From: CAYTNY01 sp964439215
GTDB lineage: Bacteria > Oederibacteriota > PGYV01 > CAYTNY01
Assembly: GCA_964439215.1 (NCBI GenBank)
Contig: CAYTNY010000014.1
Span: 1-37,797, forward strand
Length of the DNA: 37,797 nt
Reading direction: 5' to 3'
Part shown: piece after piece, positions 1-7,577 of the stretch
Layout: each line of letters begins with the position of its first letter
Numbering within the stretch: the first letter of the stretch is position 1
Made by a program: the position numbers and the translations under genes
The notes under the pieces: generated by a model
Told to the model about the DNA's origin: nothing
Database searches by the model: none
Seen by the model: the letters and a program-made list of their open reading frames with translations, nothing else

Positions 1-149
1 CTTGATGAGAGAAGGCGGCGCTCTGCGGGAAACGTAAATAACTGTATGAATTAAGCGTTTCGGTATGTGCGAAAAAAAGAACTTTGATTCAATTAAGTGC
101 TGCAATAAAATCTGCGGCCCGGAACTGCAATCTGAACTTCCGAATTCAG

Positions 150-179
150 TTGACAAAAAAAATCATGGGATAATATATT
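150..179 (+). promoter_or_regulatory. sigma-70-type promoter for the SUMF1-fold lipoprotein
   Basis: A consensus TTGACA at 150-155 is followed after 18 bp by TATATT at 174-179, with alternative AT-rich -10 hexamers in the same stretch (GATAAT 169-174). It lies about 70 bp upstream of the ATG at 250, which has its own GGAGG Shine-Dalgarno at 240-244. Confidence 0.55.
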
Positions 180-249
180 TTATCAGAACCGCAGAGCCCT
201 TCGGCCGGAATATCTTTTTTGCGCAGGGCCAAATGAATCGGAGGATCCA

Positions 250-1305
250 ATGAAAAAAATCTTTTTTATCATTTTTATTTTTATGCTGTTTATGTTCGTA
301 TTATCTTCGTGCGGCAGTGATTCTGCCCCCTCGGCCCCGTCGGGAACCGCAACTTACACTCCCACCTTTACTCCCACCTTCACGTCTACCGTAAATTATA
401 CCCGGACCGCTGAAGTAATAGCCACACAGACCGCGGTTGCTGAATTGTCCTACACAGAAATGGTTTCTGTGTCCGGGGGCGCATTTGTCCAGGAGGATAC
501 TTCAGGGAACAGTTTTTCCCATACGATCTCAGCTTATAAAATAGGAAAATATGAAGTAACTTATGAATTATGGTATGAAGTATATCAGTGGGCCCTTTTA
601 AATGATTATTTTTTTCAGAATACAGGCAGGGAAGGCAATTATGCCTCTGTTGACGGTTCTGCGCCGGGTGCGGCAAAATACGAGCCTGTAACATTAATAA
701 GCTGGAGAGATATTATAGTATGGTGCAATGCATACAGTGAAATGACGGGCCTTACGCCGGTTTATTACACTGATGCTGTTTTTGAATCAGTTTTAAAAGA
801 TTCACGGGACGGATCATATGCGGCCGGTATTAATACAGCGCCGGGGAGTTTTGACAATCCCTATATAAATGAAAATGCAGACGGTTACAGACTGCCTTCA
901 GAAGGCGAATGGCAGTATGCCGCCAGGTATATTGACGGGTCATCCTGGCAGCCTGTGTCATATGCAAGCGGAGCTGCCGCTGATTATTTCGACAATACAG
1001 AAACAGCAAAAGCAGCGTGGTATGATTATAATTCTTTAATGACTACACATGATACCGGTCTGAAAGCGCCCAATGCGCTTGGGTTGTATGATATGTCCGG
1101 AAATGTATATGAATTCTGCCGAGACTGGTATGGTGATTATCCGGGGGCTTCTTCGGATTATACGGGTCCTGACAGCGGTCAAAACAGAATTATGTACGGC
1201 GGAGCTTATAATTATTACTCTCATTACCTTAGATGCGGGCGGCGTGATTCTGTGCAGCCGTATTTTGAAGGACATATGACAGGTTTCAGGCTTTCAAGGA
1301 ACTGA
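250..1305 (+). CDS. SUMF1/FGE-fold lipoprotein with Thr/Pro-rich linker
   Basis: This 351-residue protein begins with a hydrophobic signal sequence ending in a lipobox (LSSC, Cys21), so it is probably a lipoprotein. A short Thr/Pro-rich linker (about residues 31-55) leads to a formylglycine-generating-enzyme-like (SUMF1) domain from about residue 68 to the end, shown by the motifs YRLPSEGEWQYAAR, GLYDMSGNVYEF and the terminal GFRLSRN. True aerobic FGE enzymes use a pair of cysteines five residues apart near the C-terminus. Only the second is recognisable here (LRCGRR); the position of the first is Ser. The protein is therefore more likely a non-enzymatic SUMF1-fold surface or binding protein than a sulfatase-maturing enzyme. 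GGAGG 7 bases upstream supports the ATG. It stands alone behind its own promoter. Fold assignment is firm, function is not. Confidence 0.85.
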   Translation: MKKIFFIIFIFMLFMFVLSSCGSDSAPSAPSGTATYTPTFTPTFTSTVNYTRTAEVIATQTAVAELSYTEMVSVSGGAFVQEDTSGNSFSHTISAYKIGKYEVTYELWYEVYQWALLNDYFFQNTGREGNYASVDGSAPGAAKYEPVTLISWRDIIVWCNAYSEMTGLTPVYYTDAVFESVLKDSRDGSYAAGINTAPGSFDNPYINENADGYRLPSEGEWQYAARYIDGSSWQPVSYASGAAADYFDNTETAKAAWYDYNSLMTTHDTGLKAPNALGLYDMSGNVYEFCRDWYGDYPGASSDYTGPDSGQNRIMYGGAYNYYSHYLRCGRRDSVQPYFEGHMTGFRLSRN

Positions 1306-1387
1306 ACTGTATTAAACAAAAGCATATGATTCCGGTTTAAAACCGCAGACAGACAGCTATTGCATCATCTTCACTTTGCGGGAGAGG

Positions 1388-1430
1388 ACAGAGTATGTAC
1401 AGGCGGTTTTGGGTCTGCTGCATACTCTGT
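1388..1430 (+). repeat. 10-bp perfect inverted repeat (hairpin)
   Basis: ACAGAGTATG at 1388-1397 is the exact reverse complement of CATACTCTGT at 1421-1430, with a 23-base loop. No T-run follows, so it is not a standard intrinsic terminator. It lies upstream of the metK promoters, and its role is unknown. Confidence 0.6.
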
Positions 1431-1520
1431 TAAAACGCGGCTGAATACTTCCTGATATAAGTCAGCGCCTGAAACGAAAATACGGGGGAATTGTATCTGT
1501 CCGGATATTTATAGGTTTGA

Positions 1521-1529
1521 TGTTATAAT
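1521..1529 (+). promoter_or_regulatory. extended -10 promoter motif, distal metK promoter
   Basis: TGTTATAAT is an exact extended -10 element (TGnTATAAT). No good -35 lies 16-18 bp upstream. The same nonamer occurs again at 1588-1596, suggesting tandem promoters for metK-ahcY. Confidence 0.5.
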
Positions 1530-1587
1530 TTTTTCTGCATGGAAATCAGCTGATATATAAAAACATCTTACGGTTTAAGAATAATTA

Positions 1588-1596
1588 TGTTATAAT
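1588..1596 (+). promoter_or_regulatory. extended -10 promoter motif, proximal metK promoter
   Basis: A second TGTTATAAT, 44 bases before the metK start codon. A weak CTTACG at 1567-1572 sits 18 bp upstream of the TATAAT. Transcription would start near 1603, leaving a leader of about 37 bases that is too short for a riboswitch. Confidence 0.55.
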
Positions 1597-1639
1597 TTTT
1601 TTGATTTAACCTGATTATATATTATTTAAGGAGGAGTAA

Positions 1640-2815
1640 ATGGAGATGAAAAACGGGCTTTTTACGTCCGAATCCGTAAGTGCGGGTCATCCTGACAAGG
1701 CTGCTGACCAGATTTCCGATGCTGTTCTTGATGAAGTTTTAAAAAAAGACCCGAAAGGGCGGGTTGCGTGTGAAACTCTGCTTTCCAAGAACCTTGTCGT
1801 TGTAGCAGGCGAAATAACAACAACCGCAGAACTTGATTATCAGAAAATTATCAGAAGAACCCTTAAAAAAATAGGATATAAGGAAAAGGAAGACGGTATT
1901 GATCCTGACAACTGCAATATTTTAATATCAATGAGCGAACAGTCCCCGGATATTTCCAGGGGAGTTACGAACGAAGGCGGAAAAAAAGGAGCAAAAGAAG
2001 AAGGAGCGGGCGATCAGGGAATGATGTTCGGCTACGCCACAAACGAGACAAAAGAACTGATGCCCTGGCCCATATTATACGCGAATAAACTCGCCAAAAG
2101 GCTGCAGGAAGTCCGGGAAAAAGGGATTATAAAATATCTGAGGCCGGACGGAAAATCACAGGTATCGGTGCGGTATGAAAACGGCAGGCCGAAAGAAGTT
2201 GTTTCCGTTGTTATTTCAAATCAGCATAAACCCGTGGATATGAAAAAGCTTAAGAAAGACATAAAAAAATATGTGATAGATCACATAATTCCCGCAAAGA
2301 TGATGTCATCCAAAACAAAAATACATATAAACCCGACAGGGCATTTTGCAGTGGGCGGTCCGGAAGGCGACTCCGGGCTTACGGGCAGAAAAATAATTGT
2401 AGATACATACGGCGGTATGGGGCGCCACGGCGGAGGAGCTTTTTCAGGAAAAGATCCTTCAAAGGTTGACCGCTCGGCTGCTTATATGGCAAGATATGTC
2501 GCAAAGAACATTGTTGCGGCAAAACTGGCTGATAAATGTGAAGTGCAGCTTTCTTACGCCATAGGCGTTGCGGAGCCGACATCCATACTTGTGAATACTT
2601 TTGGTACGGCAAAAACAAATGAAAGAAATATAGAAAAAACTGTCGCGAAAGTTTTTAAACTTACGCCCAGAGGAATACGCATGACGCTGAATTTAAGAAG
2701 GCCGTTTTATGAAAAAACAGCGGCTTACGGGCATTTTGGAAGAAACGATAAGGATTTTACCTGGGAAAAAACAGATAAAGCCGCGGCTTTAAGAGCAGCA
2801 GCAGGAATAAAATAA
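1640..2815 (+). CDS. metK: S-adenosylmethionine synthetase
   Basis: MetK makes S-adenosylmethionine from methionine and ATP in the cytoplasm. At 391 residues it has the normal length of the family. Diagnostic segments are HPDKAADQISDAVLD (from His17), the ATP-binding GAGDQGMMFGYA (122-133) and the phosphate-binding GGGAFSGKDPSKVDR (264-278). A strong AAGGAGGAG Shine-Dalgarno at 1628-1636 precedes ATG 1640; a second in-frame ATG at 1646 could also serve. The next gene, ahcY, starts 24 bases after the stop, so the pair forms a methyl-cycle operon: MetK makes the methyl donor and AhcY removes the inhibitory product S-adenosylhomocysteine. Confidence 0.98.
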   Translation: MEMKNGLFTSESVSAGHPDKAADQISDAVLDEVLKKDPKGRVACETLLSKNLVVVAGEITTTAELDYQKIIRRTLKKIGYKEKEDGIDPDNCNILISMSEQSPDISRGVTNEGGKKGAKEEGAGDQGMMFGYATNETKELMPWPILYANKLAKRLQEVREKGIIKYLRPDGKSQVSVRYENGRPKEVVSVVISNQHKPVDMKKLKKDIKKYVIDHIIPAKMMSSKTKIHINPTGHFAVGGPEGDSGLTGRKIIVDTYGGMGRHGGGAFSGKDPSKVDRSAAYMARYVAKNIVAAKLADKCEVQLSYAIGVAEPTSILVNTFGTAKTNERNIEKTVAKVFKLTPRGIRMTLNLRRPFYEKTAAYGHFGRNDKDFTWEKTDKAAALRAAAGIK

Positions 2816-2839
2816 ACAAAAAAATCAGGAGGGATACGT

Positions 2840-4099
2840 ATGAAAGCTTATGATATTAAGAGTATAAAACTGGCGGATGAAGGAAAAAGAAGAATAGAGT
2901 GGGCAGACGCTCATATGCCGGTTTTAAACATTATAAGAAAAGAATTCGCAAAGAAAAAGCCTTTAAAAGGAATAACAATAGCAGCGTGCCTGCATATTAC
3001 CACTGAAACAGCAAATCTGCTGAGAACACTGAAGGCAGGCGGCGCAAAAGTTGTTGCCTGCGCCTCAAATCCGCTTTCCACACAGGATGAAACCGCGGCC
3101 GCGCTTGTTAAGTATTATAAAATAGGAGTGCATGCCATAAACAACGAATCAAACAAGGTTTATTACGATCATATTAAAACCTGCCTGGCGCATAAACCGC
3201 ACATCACAATGGATGACGGAGCTGACCTGGTTTCAACAATACACAAAACCCACAGGCATCTTATTAAAACCATAATAGGCGGCACCGAGGAGACCACAAC
3301 CGGAGTAATAAGACTCAAGGCAATGGAAAAGGAAGGAGTGCTTGCTTTTCCCATAATAGCCGTAAATGACGCGATGACAAAGCATTTCTTTGACAACCGC
3401 TACGGCACGGGGCAGTCAACTCTTGACGGTATTGTAAGGGCGACAAACATTCTTATCGCGGGCTCCACGGTTGTTGTGTGCGGATACGGCTGGTGCGGCA
3501 AGGGGCTGGCAATGAGGGCGTCCGGCGCGGGCGCGAAAGTAATTGTTACTGAAGTTGATCCCGTAAAGGCGCTTGAGGCAAAAATGGACGGGTATGACGT
3601 GATGTCCGGAGCCCGGGCAGCTTCTCAGGGCGATGTTTTTATAACAGTAACAGGCGATATAAATGTCATAAGGCCGGAGCATTTTAAGAAGATGAAAAAC
3701 GGCGCTATAGTTGCGAATTCGGGACACTTCAATGTTGAACTGGATCTTGCGGGCCTGAGAAAAATCGCGAAATCAAAAAGAGAAGTAAGAAAACTGGTTG
3801 TTGAATACACGCTGAAAAACGGACGTAAAATAAATGTACTCGCGGACGGCAGGCTCGTGAACCTTGCCTGCGCGGAAGGGCATCCCGCGTCTGTTATGGA
3901 TATGTCATTTGCCAACCAGGCAAAAGCCGCGGAATATATGCTGAAACAGGGCGCCAAACTCGGCAAAAAAGTTTATCCCGTGCCCGCTGAAACAGACAGA
4001 AAAATAGCGGAGCTGAAATTAAAGGCAATGGGAGTGACAATGGAAAAACTTACTCCCGAGCAGAAGGAATATTTAAACAGCTGGGAAATGGGAACCTGA
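2840..4099 (+). CDS. ahcY: adenosylhomocysteinase
   Basis: AhcY hydrolyses S-adenosylhomocysteine to adenosine and homocysteine using tightly bound NAD. The 419-residue protein contains the substrate-domain segments DDGAD (125-129) and GGTEETTTG (147-155), and the Rossmann motif GYGWCGKG (215-222) followed by an acidic residue after the second strand (TEVDP). It ends NSWEMGT and lacks the C-terminal Lys-Tyr tail (ending YRY) of eukaryotic and many proteobacterial enzymes, so it belongs to the shorter type seen in archaea and Thermotoga-like bacteria. An AGGAGGG Shine-Dalgarno at 2827-2833 fixes the ATG. It is co-transcribed with metK. Confidence 0.97.
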   Translation: MKAYDIKSIKLADEGKRRIEWADAHMPVLNIIRKEFAKKKPLKGITIAACLHITTETANLLRTLKAGGAKVVACASNPLSTQDETAAALVKYYKIGVHAINNESNKVYYDHIKTCLAHKPHITMDDGADLVSTIHKTHRHLIKTIIGGTEETTTGVIRLKAMEKEGVLAFPIIAVNDAMTKHFFDNRYGTGQSTLDGIVRATNILIAGSTVVVCGYGWCGKGLAMRASGAGAKVIVTEVDPVKALEAKMDGYDVMSGARAASQGDVFITVTGDINVIRPEHFKKMKNGAIVANSGHFNVELDLAGLRKIAKSKREVRKLVVEYTLKNGRKINVLADGRLVNLACAEGHPASVMDMSFANQAKAAEYMLKQGAKLGKKVYPVPAETDRKIAELKLKAMGVTMEKLTPEQKEYLNSWEMGT

Positions 4100-4127
4100 A
4101 TAATTTCGTAAAAAATAAATTTTTTTA

Positions 4128-4155
4128 TTGACGATGCGGATTTTGAGAGTATAAT
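4128..4155 (+). promoter_or_regulatory. strong sigma-70-type promoter for the outer-membrane protein
   Basis: TTGACG (4128-4133) and TATAAT (4150-4155) are separated by 16 bp. Transcription should begin near 4162, giving a purine-rich leader of about 95 bases before the ATG at 4257. Confidence 0.75.
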
Positions 4156-4256
4156 TTAGTTGATTGATTAAAAATTTATATCAAGGCAAAGAAAGGGGGG
4201 AATGAGAAAAGAGAAAAAGCAGTATTAAGAACGATAAAATAAAAAGGAGGAAGGAA

Positions 4257-4687
4257 ATGAAGAGAATTTTAATTTTAACGGCAATGGTTTTGGCTTTAGC
4301 TTCAATGTCTTTTGCACAGATGCTTAGTGTATCGGTTTTTGGAGGNNNNNNNNNNNNNNNNNNNNNNNNNNNNNNNNNNNNNNNNNNNNNNNNNNNNNNN
4401 NNNNNNNNNNNNNNNNNNNNNNNNNNNNNNNNNNNNNNNNNNNNNTTGCAGGAAGCGGTATGGTAGTGGATGTGGCAGGCAGCATAGGAGCTGAACTTCC
4501 TTCAGGTGTTACAGGCGGGCTTGAAGTGGGCTATAGGATAGCCAAAGTAGCGGAAATGAAAACAACAGAAGAAAATACTGATATGGGAGTTGAAAAAGAT
4601 GAAGTTGTTGAAAATTCCGACAACGAACCCATGGAATTTGACTACAGCGGTATTACGGCAAATGTATTTCTGACTCTTGCATTTTGA
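4257..4687 (+). CDS. small outer-membrane beta-barrel protein, interrupted by an assembly gap
   Basis: The N-terminal part (ATG 4257, Shine-Dalgarno AAGGAGG at 4244-4250) encodes a clear signal peptide with cleavage after SFAQ or just before it. After the 100 Ns, the reading frame of 4448-4687 gives AGSGMVVDVAGSIGAE and then alternating residues typical of beta strands, with the C-terminal sequence NVFLTLAF; a final Phe is the usual signature of beta-barrel proteins inserted by the Bam machinery. The two pieces are in different frames across the nominal gap, which is expected if the gap length is only a placeholder. An acidic segment (about 4555-4635, Glu/Asp-rich) could be an exposed loop. 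Family not recognised. A terminator follows. Confidence 0.65.
4346..4445. other. scaffold gap of exactly 100 N
   Basis: A run of exactly 100 undetermined bases, the usual placeholder for a gap of unknown size. It removes the middle of the outer-membrane protein gene; true length and content cannot be seen. Confidence 0.99.
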
Positions 4688-4711
4688 AAATAAAAAAATA
4701 TTAATTTACAC

Positions 4712-4744
4712 AAAAAAGGCGGCCTTAAAAGGGCCGCCTTTTTT
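4712..4744 (+). terminator. intrinsic terminator after the outer-membrane protein gene
   Basis: GGCGGCC (4718-4724) pairs with GGCCGCC (4732-4738) across a 7-base loop. Six A residues precede the stem and seven T residues follow it, extending the helix and supplying the U-tract. Confidence 0.92.
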
Positions 4745-4815
4745 ATATCCGGAACTGAAAGATATACAGAAAGACAAACACTGTTCATAATATATAAAAA
4801 AGAAGGCTGTAAATA

Positions 4816-6213
4816 ATGACAGAAAACCGCATTCATCAAAAATCAATTCTTATAATATCCGTAATATCTTCTTTTATGGCGACTTTTATGGGATCTGCCG
4901 TAAATGTCGCGCTGCCTGCAATGGGGCGCGAGTTTAATATGGATGCGGTGCTTATGAGCTGGATAGCGACGTCATTTCTGCTTGCTGCCGCTGTATTCAG
5001 CCTGCCTTCGGGGCGTATTGCGGACATAATCGGAAGAAAAAAAACAATGCTTATCGGAATGATGATTTTTACTTTTGCGTCCGTAATGACAATAACGGCA
5101 AAAAGCACGGAAGGGCTTTTGTGGGCAAGGGTTATTCAGGGTTTGGGCGGGCCCATGGTTTTTATAGCGTCATCCGCAATGCTTGTTGAGGCGTTTCCAA
5201 AGGAAAAAAGAGGTTCTGTACTGGGCATATCCGTGACTGCTGTATATATAGGGCTCTCTGCCGGCCCGTTTTTGGGAGGCGTGCTGACGCATAATTTCGG
5301 ATGGCGGACAATATTTGTTTTTTCAATACCTCTTGGCATAGCGGCATTGCTGCTGATGATATTTTCCCTTAAAGGAGTAAATCAGGCTTATAAAAAAGGG
5401 GAAAAATTTGATCTTGCAGGTTTTGTGATTTATGCTGTTTCAATAATTTCTTTAATGTACGGGCTTACCATAATACCCGAAAAAACAGGATTTTTATCCG
5501 CAGGCGCGGGTATTGCGGGGATAATACTGTTTTTGTTTTTTGAGTCAAAAATAAAATTTCCTGTGCTGAATGTAAAACTTTTTATGGAAAACCGGATATT
5601 TCTTCTGTCCAATACAGCTGTGCTTATACATTACAGCGCCACTTTCGGAACCGTTTTTTTTATGAGTCTTTATCTTCAGTATGCAAAAGGAATGACGCCG
5701 CAGCAGGCCGGCGCGGTAATAATGATACAGCCGGTTCTTATGGCGCTTTTTTCTTCGTATGCGGGGAGACTGTCAGACCGCGTAAACCCGGGTAAAATTG
5801 CTTCAACAGGCATGGGCGTTACCGCGGCAGGGCTGGGAGCGTTTGTTTTTGTGGGGCTGAATACGCCTGTATGGGTAATAGGTATTATTTTGTTTTTTAC
5901 GGGAATAGGACTGGCATTTTTCTCGTCGCCTAACACGAATATTATCATGAGTTCTGTTGAAAAAAAAGATTATGCCCCCGCATCCGCTGTAATGGGGACA
6001 ATGCGGCTTATGGGGCAGACAACCGGGCTCGCCCTGTCAGCAATGGTGCTGTCGCTGATAATAGGGAGGAGTGAAATAACACCTGACAGGCTGGATGATT
6101 TTATAAAAGTCCTGAAAATATCATTTTCAATATTTGCTTTTTTATGTGTTTTGGGTATATTTGCATCGCTTGCAAGACTGAAGCCCGCAGGAAAATACCG
6201 GGCGGATGTATGA
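4816..6213 (+). CDS. MFS drug/solute exporter, DHA2 (14-TM) type
   Basis: This 465-residue inner-membrane protein has about 14 hydrophobic segments, the number expected of the DHA2 (EmrB/QacA-like) group of proton-driven exporters. Motif A is seen as GRIADIIGRKKTM after TM2, motif B as RVIQGLGGPM, and the antiporter motif C as GLSAGPFLGG in TM5. Substrates cannot be predicted from sequence. AGAAGG at 4801-4806 is the likely ribosome-binding site. It is a single gene placed between a terminator and the tRNA promoter, with no EmrA- or TolC-like partner next to it. Confidence 0.9.
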   Translation: MTENRIHQKSILIISVISSFMATFMGSAVNVALPAMGREFNMDAVLMSWIATSFLLAAAVFSLPSGRIADIIGRKKTMLIGMMIFTFASVMTITAKSTEGLLWARVIQGLGGPMVFIASSAMLVEAFPKEKRGSVLGISVTAVYIGLSAGPFLGGVLTHNFGWRTIFVFSIPLGIAALLLMIFSLKGVNQAYKKGEKFDLAGFVIYAVSIISLMYGLTIIPEKTGFLSAGAGIAGIILFLFFESKIKFPVLNVKLFMENRIFLLSNTAVLIHYSATFGTVFFMSLYLQYAKGMTPQQAGAVIMIQPVLMALFSSYAGRLSDRVNPGKIASTGMGVTAAGLGAFVFVGLNTPVWVIGIILFFTGIGLAFFSSPNTNIIMSSVEKKDYAPASAVMGTMRLMGQTTGLALSAMVLSLIIGRSEITPDRLDDFIKVLKISFSIFAFLCVLGIFASLARLKPAGKYRADV

Positions 6214-6303
6214 TTTATAAGTTGTTTTTATACCGTAATGCGGGTGTAAAACGAAAAGAATGAATGACCGGCAAATTTAAATTTAACCTGTCCTTATGTC
6301 CGC

Positions 6304-6332
6304 TTGACATATTTAATGAAATAATATATAAG
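6304..6332 (+). promoter_or_regulatory. promoter of tRNA-Cys
   Basis: Consensus TTGACA (6304-6309), 17-bp spacer, TATAAG (6327-6332). The predicted start near 6340 lies about 30 bases before the mature tRNA. Confidence 0.75.
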
Positions 6333-6368
6333 TATTGTGTTAACAGACTGTATAAATTCATTTTTTAA

Positions 6369-6443
<75 letters not shown>

Positions 6444-6471
6444 ATATTTTAAATCCGTAAAAACCGTTTTC

Positions 6472-6500
6472 TTGACACGTTCTCTGTGGACTGATATAAT
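6472..6500 (+). promoter_or_regulatory. perfect consensus sigma-70 promoter
   Basis: TTGACA (6472-6477), exactly 17 bp, then TATAAT (6495-6500): a full match to the bacterial housekeeping consensus. Transcription would start near 6507, 37 bases before the GTG of the LemA-like gene, and could continue through the RNase P RNA. Confidence 0.9.
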
Positions 6501-6543
6501 AAATTTATTACATTGTTTTGCAATAAGGGACAGGAGGAACACT

Positions 6544-7137
6544 GTGAAAAAAAGGTATATACTGATTTTTATACTGATCGGAGCGATTCTCGGCGGTGCT
6601 GCGGGGCTTTCAATGCAGATCAAGCTTTTTGAGGCGTATATAACGGCTGCAAGGGATTATGTCCATGAAGACTGGAACAGAATGGAGTATTTTCTTAATC
6701 AGACAGTGGATCAGACCATAGAGCTTGAAAAAATGATGAAAAAAGACAATATAAAAAGGGATAAGGCTGATTTTGACCGTGTGGTAAGTGTCCGCAGCCG
6801 TATACTGGGAGCTGATTCGCTTTTTGAAAAAGCAGAGCTGCTGGAAGAACTGGAATATGACATTAACAGAATACTGGAATTTTACAATAAAAAGATGGAT
6901 CTTCGCCGCGAGAGGTTCTTTTATCTGCAGTGGGGAATAGATACAAAAGAATATATTGAAGAATATAAAAAATACAGGAACAGATACAGGAATACGGTAA
7001 ATGAGTACAATCACAGAATAAATTCATTTTTCTTTTCAACTATTGCACAGAGCAAAGGTCATTTTAAACTGCCTTTAATAGATGAAAGCAAGATAGCGGC
7101 GGTGCAGCTGGCTACCGAGCCGTATACAAGAGATTGA
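6544..7137 (+). CDS. LemA-like membrane-anchored coiled-coil protein
   Basis: The GTG at 6544 is chosen because AGGAGG lies at 6532-6537 and the only upstream in-frame start codon (TTG 6472) falls inside the -35 box. The 197-residue product has one N-terminal membrane helix (about residues 5-22) followed by charged helices. Its C-terminal part, with YRNTVNEYNHRINSFFFS and then a KGHFKLP stretch, resembles the end of LemA-family proteins (aRxxYNxavxxYNxxIxxFP). Similarity is modest, so the family is a suggestion. LemA function is not settled. The last 16 or so codons also encode the 5' strand of RNase P RNA helix P1 and following bases, an unusual overlap. Confidence 0.7.
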   Translation: MKKRYILIFILIGAILGGAAGLSMQIKLFEAYITAARDYVHEDWNRMEYFLNQTVDQTIELEKMMKKDNIKRDKADFDRVVSVRSRILGADSLFEKAELLEELEYDINRILEFYNKKMDLRRERFFYLQWGIDTKEYIEEYKKYRNRYRNTVNEYNHRINSFFFSTIAQSKGHFKLPLIDESKIAAVQLATEPYTRD

Positions 7138-7508
7138 TGCGGCTTGAAGGAAAGTCCGGACTCCGCGGAACACGGCGCCCATTACAACAGTGGGGAATAC
7201 GGTTTTAAAGCCGTATGACGGAAAGTGCCACAGAAAACAGGTAGCCCCGTAAGAAGTTCTGCTTTATTACGGGGTCATAGTGAAAAGGTGAGGTAAGAGC
7301 TCACCGCGCGGTCCGAGAGGGCCGCGGCACGGAAAACCCCGCCGGGAGCAAGGCCAAATAGGGAGCAGTGCGGAAGAACGCAAGTTCATCCGCCGGAAGC
7401 GTTCCGCTTCTTAAGCTGCGGGTAGGCTGCTTAGATTAATTGTCAGCGCTTTCGGCGCAGTGATGCGCCGCAAAGAAACAGAATCCGGCTTACACTCGCC
7501 GCTGTCTT
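7090..7508 (+). ncRNA. rnpB: RNase P RNA, bacterial type A
   Basis: The catalytic RNA that trims tRNA 5' leaders. Universally conserved stretches are present: GGAAAGTCCGGACTCC (P4 5' side, from about 7149), GGTAAGAGCTCACCG, GCAAGGCCAAATAGG, GGGTAGGCTGCTTAGA and AGAATCCGGCTTAC, in the same order as in E. coli RNase P RNA. Ends were set by pairing: P1 forms between 7090-7101 (AAGATAGCGGCG) and 7497-7508 (CGCCGCTGTCTT, one G-U pair), and P2 between GCTGGC near 7106-7111 and GTCAGC at 7442-7447. The 5' 48 bases overlap the upstream coding sequence. No strong promoter is visible directly upstream, so transcription from 6472-6500 with processing is likely. Confidence 0.96.
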
Positions 7509-7577
7509 TAAACATCATCTGTGATATTCTGTGATCTGCATTTCCTGAAAAAAAAAATAAAAAACGGAGATAATACA

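Larger units (their letters stand above)
1306..1639. other. intergenic stretch before metK
   Basis: This 334-base gap has no convincing gene. It contains a perfect 10-bp inverted repeat at 1388-1430 and two extended -10 promoter motifs closer to metK, each annotated separately. I looked for the core motifs of SAM-responsive riboswitches, which are common before metK, and did not find them. Confidence 0.6.

Noticed and set aside
1..54. Possible ends of an upstream gene in two + frames (stops at 35-37 and 52-54).
   Set aside because: Too short to choose a frame or see any family feature.
65..253. Open frame of 62 codons touching the lipoprotein start (ATGA overlap).
   Set aside because: No ribosome-binding site, no recognisable domain, and a consensus promoter and the lipoprotein's own Shine-Dalgarno lie inside it.
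1306..1639. A SAM-responsive riboswitch before metK.
   Set aside because: None of the conserved core motifs were found, and the predicted leader from the proximal promoter is only about 37 bases.
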